From: Pseudomonadota bacterium
GTDB taxonomy: Bacteria; Pseudomonadota; Alphaproteobacteria; Rhizobiales; Kaistiaceae
Assembly (NCBI GenBank): GCA_023392225.1
Contig: JAEVZM010000632.1
Span: 1-6,830, forward strand
Reading direction: 5' to 3'
Length of the DNA: 6,830 nucleotides
Below the pieces are notes generated by a model. The model was not told the DNA's origin. It did not search any database and worked only from the letters and a program-made list of their open reading frames with translations. The position numbers and the translations under genes were made by a program. Numbering within the stretch: position 1 is the first letter of the stretch; the number at the start of each line of letters is the position of its first letter. This document shows positions 5,740 through 6,830 of this stretch, piece after piece.

Positions 5740-5820
5740 CTAAACGGATCCTGTGGCGAAAAGTGAAGTCGGGAGAAAATCGTATTAAAGACAGATAGTT
5801 ATAAGGTTAATTGAAAGTGA
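5740..5820. promoter_or_regulatory. AT-rich intergenic stretch, probable promoter region of the caspase-like gene
   Basis: This stretch is clearly richer in A/T than anything else in the window. On the minus strand TTAACC (5805-5810) and TAATAC (5782-5787) are 17 bp apart, a weak -35/-10 pair; TTATAAC in between is another possible -10 element. It would give a leader of about 90 nt before the ATG at 5684. No gene, strong hairpin or palindrome is seen in 5718-5827. Confidence 0.35.
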
Positions 5821-5827
5821 ATCGCGA

Positions 5828-6830
5828 TCACAGGCCGTAGCGTCCGGCCCAGCCCTCCGCCGCGCCGCCAAAGGCCTTGCCCGAGGCCTTCAGTTCGGCC
5901 GCGAAGTGGCGGGCGATGCGGTCGCGGATCTCGGGGGTGAGCGGTACCTTCTCGAGCTCCTGCTTGCGGTTGAAGGCGGCCGGAATCGTGCCGCTCTCCT
6001 TGCCGGGATCGGCACCGAGGAAGGCGAGCACCCGGCCGCGGAGGGCGTCGGCATCGGCGACCAGGTCGTCGAACAGGAACAGGCCGAACTGTTCTTCAGG
6101 GACGTGGCGGCGCCAGCGGGCGACGATCTTGCTCGGGTAGCTGCGCGTGGCGACGAATCGCTGGCCGAGCAGCTTGACCACGGCGTCGGGGTCGAGCCCG
6201 CGGCCGACGGTGCCGCGGCGCATGTGCATGGTGAGATGCGACCATGCCCGCTCGACCGGATCGCGGGCGATGAAGACGACGCGGGTGTGCGGAAAGCGGC
6301 GCATGATGCGCGCGATCATCCGTTCGCCGAGGGCCGAATAGTCGGGCGTCACGTCGCCAGACAGGCGCTCGCCCTTCAGTGCGAACAGCCGGCCATAGGC
6401 GTCGAGGTCCTTCCACCACCAGCGCATCCCGACATAGGCCTCGAGGAAATCGACGTCGCGCTGGTCGAGCGGGCGCAGCGCCAGCTCCTCCTGCCGGCGG
6501 TTGGCCCTGGCAATATCCTGCTGCGAGCGTAGGCGGAGATTGAGCGAGGCCTGCGACGGCGCCCGGCGGTCGAAATAGTGCAGCTCCTTGATCGGCGGCA
6601 TCCAGAAGTCGGGATGGAGCTGGAGCTGGTCATAGAGCCAGCGGGTGCCGCCCTTCTGGGCGCCGACGCAGAGGAAGTCCGGACCGGCGTCGGCGACGAC
6701 GGGGAGGGGACGCGGATGCATCGGCTGCGGGACCGCCGAGGCGCGCCGCTTCGCCTTCCGCGCCTTTCCGGGGCCGTGGCCTTTCTCACCGGACGCCCCG
6801 GTCGTCTTGCGCTTTCCCTTGCCCCCGGCG
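5828..6830 (-). CDS. Sulfotransferase-domain protein (PAPS-dependent), 5' end probably outside window
   Basis: Residue numbers count from the in-window ATG at 6721 (297 aa). The protein has the sulfotransferase P-loop-like fold: DFLCVGAQKGGTRWLYDQL (15-33) is the 5'-phosphosulfate-binding loop with K23 and T26; KELHYFD (45-51) follows; GDVTPDYS (122-129) matches the 'G-E-x-(S/T)-P-x-Y' block of heparan-sulfate-type enzymes; and VFIARDPVERAWSHL (149-163) is the 3'-phosphate-binding segment with R153 and S161. It should transfer sulfate from PAPS to a carbohydrate or other hydroxyl/amine acceptor; the acceptor is unknown. The frame stays open from 6721 to the right edge for 36 codons, 32 of them ending in G or C, versus 25 of 36 at each of the other two positions. 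No good ribosome binding site precedes 6721. I therefore infer an upstream start and a Lys/Arg/Gly-rich N-terminal extension. No in-window operon partner is evident. Confidence 0.87.
   Translation of the reverse strand, partial: AGGKGKRKTTGASGEKGHGPGKARKAKRRASAVPQPMHPRPLPVVADAGPDFLCVGAQKGGTRWLYDQLQLHPDFWMPPIKELHYFDRRAPSQASLNLRLRSQQDIARANRRQEELALRPLDQRDVDFLEAYVGMRWWWKDLDAYGRLFALKGERLSGDVTPDYSALGERMIARIMRRFPHTRVVFIARDPVERAWSHLTMHMRRGTVGRGLDPDAVVKLLGQRFVATRSYPSKIVARWRRHVPEEQFGLFLFDDLVADADALRGRVLAFLGADPGKESGTIPAAFNRKQELEKVPLTPEIRDRIARHFAAELKASGKAFGGAAEGWAGRYGL

Noticed and set aside
5906..6532. 208-codon plus-strand frame opposite the sulfotransferase
   Set aside because: Composition is Ala/Glu/Gly/Asp-biased shadow; both PAPS-binding motifs lie in the minus-strand frame.

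Overview
The window is GC-rich with a strong G/C bias at third codon positions. Its most conserved protein, a 339-residue class I ketol-acid reductoisomerase starting MRVYYDRDADLNLIK, reads like an alphaproteobacterial IlvC. I therefore infer a high-GC alphaproteobacterium, possibly Hyphomicrobiales or a relative; I cannot give a genus. No rRNA, tRNA, CRISPR array, insertion sequence or integrase is visible.

Left part (1-2496): the C-terminal end of an unrecognised small protein is followed by a GC-rich hairpin. Next comes a plus-strand metal-dependent amidohydrolase-superfamily enzyme of the 2,3-dihydroxybenzoate / gamma-resorcylate decarboxylase type. It converges on minus-strand ilvC, and a near-perfect 10-bp-stem hairpin lies between the two stops.

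Middle part (2614-5028): a MazE/MazF-type toxin-antitoxin operon sits on the minus strand directly upstream of ilvC. The genes overlap by 29 nt, and a promoter with an inverted repeat precedes mazE. Upstream on the same strand is a DUF2461 (TIGR02453) gene. It is divergent from a plus-strand TetR regulator followed by a YciI-like gene. The divergent gap carries two 18-bp near-palindromes of the form CTAGGwC-N4-GwCCTAG, 26 bp apart, which are the obvious candidate operators. TetR, DUF2461 and YciI thus look like one small locally controlled unit.

Right part (5016-6830): a minus-strand gene of 222 residues has a conserved-looking His-Gly / Ser-Cys pair (H74, C115) and a downstream AGY...IDYTRSSLFD segment that suggest a single-domain caspase-fold (CHAT/clan CD-like) protein. 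This is the most interesting gene here. It is preceded by an unusually AT-rich stretch and, further upstream, by a PAPS-dependent sulfotransferase-like gene. That frame remains open, with coding-like composition, to the right edge, so the sulfotransferase probably has a Lys/Arg-rich N-terminal extension running out of the window.

Only the mazEF pair and the TetR/DUF2461/YciI unit show clear signs of working together. The rest looks like independent chromosomal genes, with the toxin-antitoxin pair, the caspase-like gene and the sulfotransferase giving an accessory flavour.
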